A DNA stretch of 64,000 bases. Source: Diadema setosum (Eukaryota > Echinodermata > Echinoidea > Diadematoida > Diadematidae). The notes under the pieces are model-generated. The model was not told the DNA's origin, did no database searches, and saw nothing but the letters and a program-made list of their open reading frames with translations. The position numbers and the translations under genes are program-made. Below are positions 60,101 to 64,000 of the stretch, one piece after another. The stretch lies in the NCBI RefSeq assembly GCF_964275005.1, contig NC_092702.1, forward strand, positions 34,817,316 through 34,881,315, given 5' to 3'. Numbering within the stretch: position 1 is the stretch's first letter; each line of letters starts with the position of its first letter.

Positions 60101-63100
60101 TCACATATAAACTGTGAGTTGATTTGCAGAAATAGTAATCATATCAAAGCATATGCCACTAAATCTACTGTCTCACTACACGGTTAGACGATTCCATCTG
60201 AAAAATGAAGGTGTATCTTTCTTGAACTTTTAAATTCGTTTTGTTTTGTTTTTTTAGCTGGTTTGCAGACGTATCTAGACATTGACAGATCTGGCGCTGG
60301 CCGTTTTGAACTTTGGACACGTTCAAAGTTAGAAATGGCTAGCTTCCATTGGCAGCTCTCATATGTCGTTATTCTGGTTCGATTAGCGGTTCTCATAATT
60401 ATGATACATTATTTTGTTGAACTTGTGAACTTGTTCTATACAGTATAGTTTACCTTGTTTAATCCATAAATATGACAACCAAGCTGTTTCATAATGGTTG
60501 ATATGTCTTAATCCATGTAGGTCCCATGATAAGGTGCAAAGTGATAAATATTAAGATACAAGGTAACAACAAAAAGTGGAGAAACGGATATTCCAATTTT
60601 AAACATATTCCCTGAAATGCATGTTGTGCCCCTATCTATACCTATCAAGCTACCGTTCAGAAAAATATGATACATATAATAGTGTTTAAGTTTGGGAATT
60701 GTTTGGCAGTGCACAGAAGGGGACATTGTCACACTCAGGTGGGTGTGATACCCATTAATCTTTCATATTAAAATATTTGAGACCTTTTAGATATGAAACA
60801 TATAGCTGATGAGTTGATGACTTGGTTTTGAATGAAGTTATATGATGATATACTTGTATGATTTGCATATTAAATTAAAAAGTATACATTCATATGGTAG
60901 CAAAACATTTTTGCTCAAAGCTTTAGAGTAAATTCCTGGCAAAATTTTCTGACATACTGGCTGAAATATGTAAGGAAATACAACAATGAAAATATCAGTT
61001 CTTCACAGAGAAAGAGAGGGGAAAACTGATTGATTATCAAAATCCTAACTAAACTGTCTTATGTATATCGCCTATTTTAGGGAAGAAATTGTGCAAATTT
61101 ATGTCAATTAGATATTATTCAAATGAAGGATGTTTGAAGGATTTTCTTATCTTTATAATGTTATGTTGCTTTTGCACACCTAGATTTCTAAACATGGTAT
61201 ACAGGATGTTTGTGGGTATGAGATGTAAAATGCAGGTCTTAGGAGCTGGTAATGGGGATTATCCATCAAGTGTATAATCCAATGATCCTCCTGTGTTGTC
61301 AAGGCATTTGTCATGATCATCCTTGTTGAATGATGGCTGGGTGTTTGATGCAATTCATGATAATGCACCACATTTGTCATTCATTGTTTGAGATTTATAT
61401 GCACCATGCATGTAAACCATAAATCATTCTCTGCAGAGAATAATTAAGTTTGAGTTTGGTTTGCCTGTTTCATGCCTTAGTACTTGTGCCTAAGAGGGAC
61501 AAAACTGTGGTCATGGCATCATCAAAGATTAATTTGTAAACGTTTATAAAATTCCCAGTAGCAAGGAATTATTTAGATGAGTTATATCTTGGCAAGTTTC
61601 TCTCATACAGTCTCATTCTTGGATCGAGGCAATGTAGGATCTATAAGTTGCATCAATCCAGAAATAATTCCAATCATTTTTGGTGGGAGCATATTAAAGA
61701 AGAGATAATATAACATTGATGAGTAGAATGTAACATTTGGTGTGTATCTCAGGGTAAGCATGCTACTTGTATATCCTGCACTCTGCTCATAGACTATTGT
61801 TGTCCAGATAACATGTAATTCTTTTTGAGAATATGAGAGCATCATTTGATGCTTTTGATCTATAATCTCTGTGATATCAAAAGTGTAAGTTTGTTTTTAT
61901 TTATGTTGACTCCACTATCTCATTGCTCAGCGTTTGTCAAATCTGTGGTGTTTAGTAAGTTCTTATAGCAACCCCCCAAAAAACAACAACAAATGACTCC
62001 CTGTGCCTATACAGAGAAGTTGATGTTTTTGTCATTTATTAATAATGTCAGATATTGACTTGCTACAAAGCTAACCAGGGGCCCAGAGACTGAAATTAGG
62101 CAGGTAAACTAGCAGCTAGGTTATTCCACTGATTATGTGCCCTGCATGTTGGAGCAGGGCCAGTGCAGCACAGGAAGCAGGGAATTTTCACCCCCACCCC
62201 TCTTGTTTGGTCGGGGAAAAAAAAAAGAAGGAAAAAAGGGTGAAAAAGAAAGAATATGGGAAACATTGCAGGCACTGACGTGCATCTAAAAACATGCGTG
62301 CAGCGGATTGAAATGATGAATCGCATCACTACACTCTGAGGCGCAAGCAATCGATTTTGATAAATGTGATTAGGGCACCAGGCTGTATGCATCCTTGAAG
62401 GAGCCCAGAAGTCTTGCCAGGCCATGCCTTGCTGCTTTCCAGTGAGAAGGGTACAAGTTTCATCCCTCCCCCCCCCCCCCCCCAGTGTCCATGTCATCCT
62501 TGTCAGAGTTTGCACTCTTTAAGGAACTTGCATTTTGAATATCTAGCTTTAAACAGACATTGATATGAATAATTATACATGGGAATCACTTTCATAATGT
62601 TAATTTCTTAACCAATGTTGTTTTCTGTAGAGCTATTTGTAGACGAATTCTATTCACATACCCATTTTACCATACTGAGTCTTTATAACATGGTTTAACA
62701 GTCTTGAAAATGTGCAACTAGAGAAGTGTTTAAAATGATATTTTTCTAACAATGTTCTTTGTCTATGTAGATCGTAGTGTTTGTTTGTTTCTTTGCTTGT
62801 TTGAAATGATGGCACACATGGGGGTGATGTGATATATCTTAAAAGATAGGTGCCGAGATTTCAATTCTTAACTCTGGACCTGTGTCTTTTGCATTTTCCC
62901 AGACTTTAGTATGAAATAATTTGTTTGCCATATCAAAGTCCATCAAATGAATATTTGCCATCTGCTTTAGATGTTAATAGGTTACATAAGAAGTGAAATA
63001 TGTCAGATAACATGGCAACACCTAGAAATTGTCTTGATGTCTTCTGAAGCTGATGTCAGTTGGCCTCAATATTGGTGTCACATTTTGATACTCTGTGTGT

Positions 63101-63682
63101 TTGATGACCTAAGCTTTGTCCTCATGGTCAAGCCAAGACAAAGAAGGAAATAATGATAGCTGCCATAGTCACCTATCACACCATATGACCGATGGGATTG
63201 GGGTAGTTGCCTAGGAACCTGCAATTAATTTCAAGGTGAGCTCACAGTGGTGGAACAGACATGCATGGTGTGTTCAGGTCTTTAACCCAAGCATTCAGAC
63301 ACAGTCATGCCCAATGAAACACACACACACACACACACAAAAAAAAAAACCCAAACCATGCGCACAGATCAACAGACTGCATAGGAACAAAAGGAACAAT
63401 GTCTGGTTCAGTTAGTAAAAATCAATGATTCGGTACAAACTCACCCAAAATTTTATTTTTATGTCAAAGTAAGAGCAACGAAATCACCAGTTGACGATTT
63501 ATTTTGTGCCAAAATTATTGGTGGGGAAGTGATATTGTAAAAGAATCAGAATGGTTCCTTTTGGCGCACCATAGCAGAAACCCAGATCTTTGCCATTACT
63601 GTGCTCGGTGTGCCAAGGCCTTAAAATGTTACATAAGGATTGTTAACAGTGTAGTGTATTCAAGGCATTTCTCATTTGGGAA
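57101..63682 (+). other. PDE11-like intron 2, last part; no gene seen
   Basis: A degenerate AATTCAATTC stretch lies at 57112-57140. Open frames at 58422-58751, 58758-59192 and 62096-62515 have Cys/Leu/Val-heavy, biased composition and no splice context. C tract at 62467-62484. No further PDE exon is found. Confidence 0.45.
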
Positions 63683-63891
63683 TACTGTAAAATGAGGAAT
63701 GTTCGCGTGTATTTTTATTACGCAAATTTCGCAAGTGCCAAGATTCCCGAAATTAAAATGCATGCAATAGTTTTTGTCTGCACTATATGCATTGAACGCC
63801 AGTGGCAATTCGCGAACATTTCATGCCTCAACAAAGGCCGTAGGCTCCAATTTCCGAAAATTTCATGCCGTGAATATATCATGTTTTAGTA
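63683..63891. mobile_element. MITE with TACTGTAAAATGAGGAATGT termini
   Basis: TACTGTAAAATGAGGAATGT..TCGCG at the left is imperfectly inverted at the right (CGTGAATATATCATGTTTTAGTA). TTCGC words recur (63701, 63727, 63808). It has a similar flavour to the other TTCGCG elements but a different sequence. Confidence 0.65.
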
Positions 63892-64000
63892 ACTGATTGG
63901 ATGAATCCCTTCAAAAGACCAACTAGATATCTGAATATTTGTAGATGGTTATTGTTTTAAAAGATAACAAGGTAATCACATTGTTATGTCACTAACGAGA

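Noticed and set aside
62096..62515. 139-residue minus-strand frame
   Set aside because: Held open by homopolymer tracts (poly-G/Gly, poly-F); no motif or splice support.

Overview
This window is eukaryotic. It has long introns with GT..AG boundaries, few genes, and many short non-autonomous DNA transposons, LINE remnants, a tRNA-derived SINE and microsatellites. The mix (TTCGCG-rich inverted-repeat elements, CAGTGGC-type hAT elements, TAGGCCT-like words, CR1/L2-like LINE tails with ATT repeats) fits a marine invertebrate deuterostome, most likely an echinoderm. The species assignment is inference; the two recognisable genes are only broadly animal.

Region by region: 1-9 kb is intergenic and built from layered transposons, including a nested pair (836-1583 with 959-1503), an 8-bp-TSD element (1624-1929), a decayed LINE end (about 3430-3885) and a 1,012-bp non-autonomous hAT with a perfect 8-bp target duplication (4229-5240). 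A complete nine-exon plus-strand gene lies at 10605-19613. It encodes 606 residues: a GRG-rich amino terminus, a TROVE-like helical region and a von Willebrand A domain with an intact metal site, so it is best read as a divergent Ro60-like RNA-binding protein. From 20 to 30 kb there are mostly inverted-repeat elements and dinucleotide tracts, plus an unusual cluster of GAGACGTCTC palindromes at 28.55-29.17 kb. A minus-strand candidate first coding exon (30542 to 30378) with a strong donor sits at the edge of a repeat-poor stretch (30.5-32.6 kb). From 33 to 39 kb there is a SINE, a Tc1/mariner copy with a broken transposase and a nested element, a 56-bp-arm palindrome, about 400 bp of TA/GA tracts and two LINE 3' ends.

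From 40271 onward the window holds the start of a cyclic-nucleotide phosphodiesterase gene, PDE11-like. Exon 1 (40271-40725) carries the regulatory amino terminus and the start of GAF-A, and exon 2 (48328-48517) continues GAF-A. The rest of the window (48518-64000) appears to be the second intron, with the remaining GAF and catalytic exons beyond the right edge.

The genes do not form an operon-like unit. The clearest novelty is the TROVE/vWA gene with its GRG tail, the orphan minus-strand exon, and several multi-copy short transposon families whose copies within this window can be aligned to each other.
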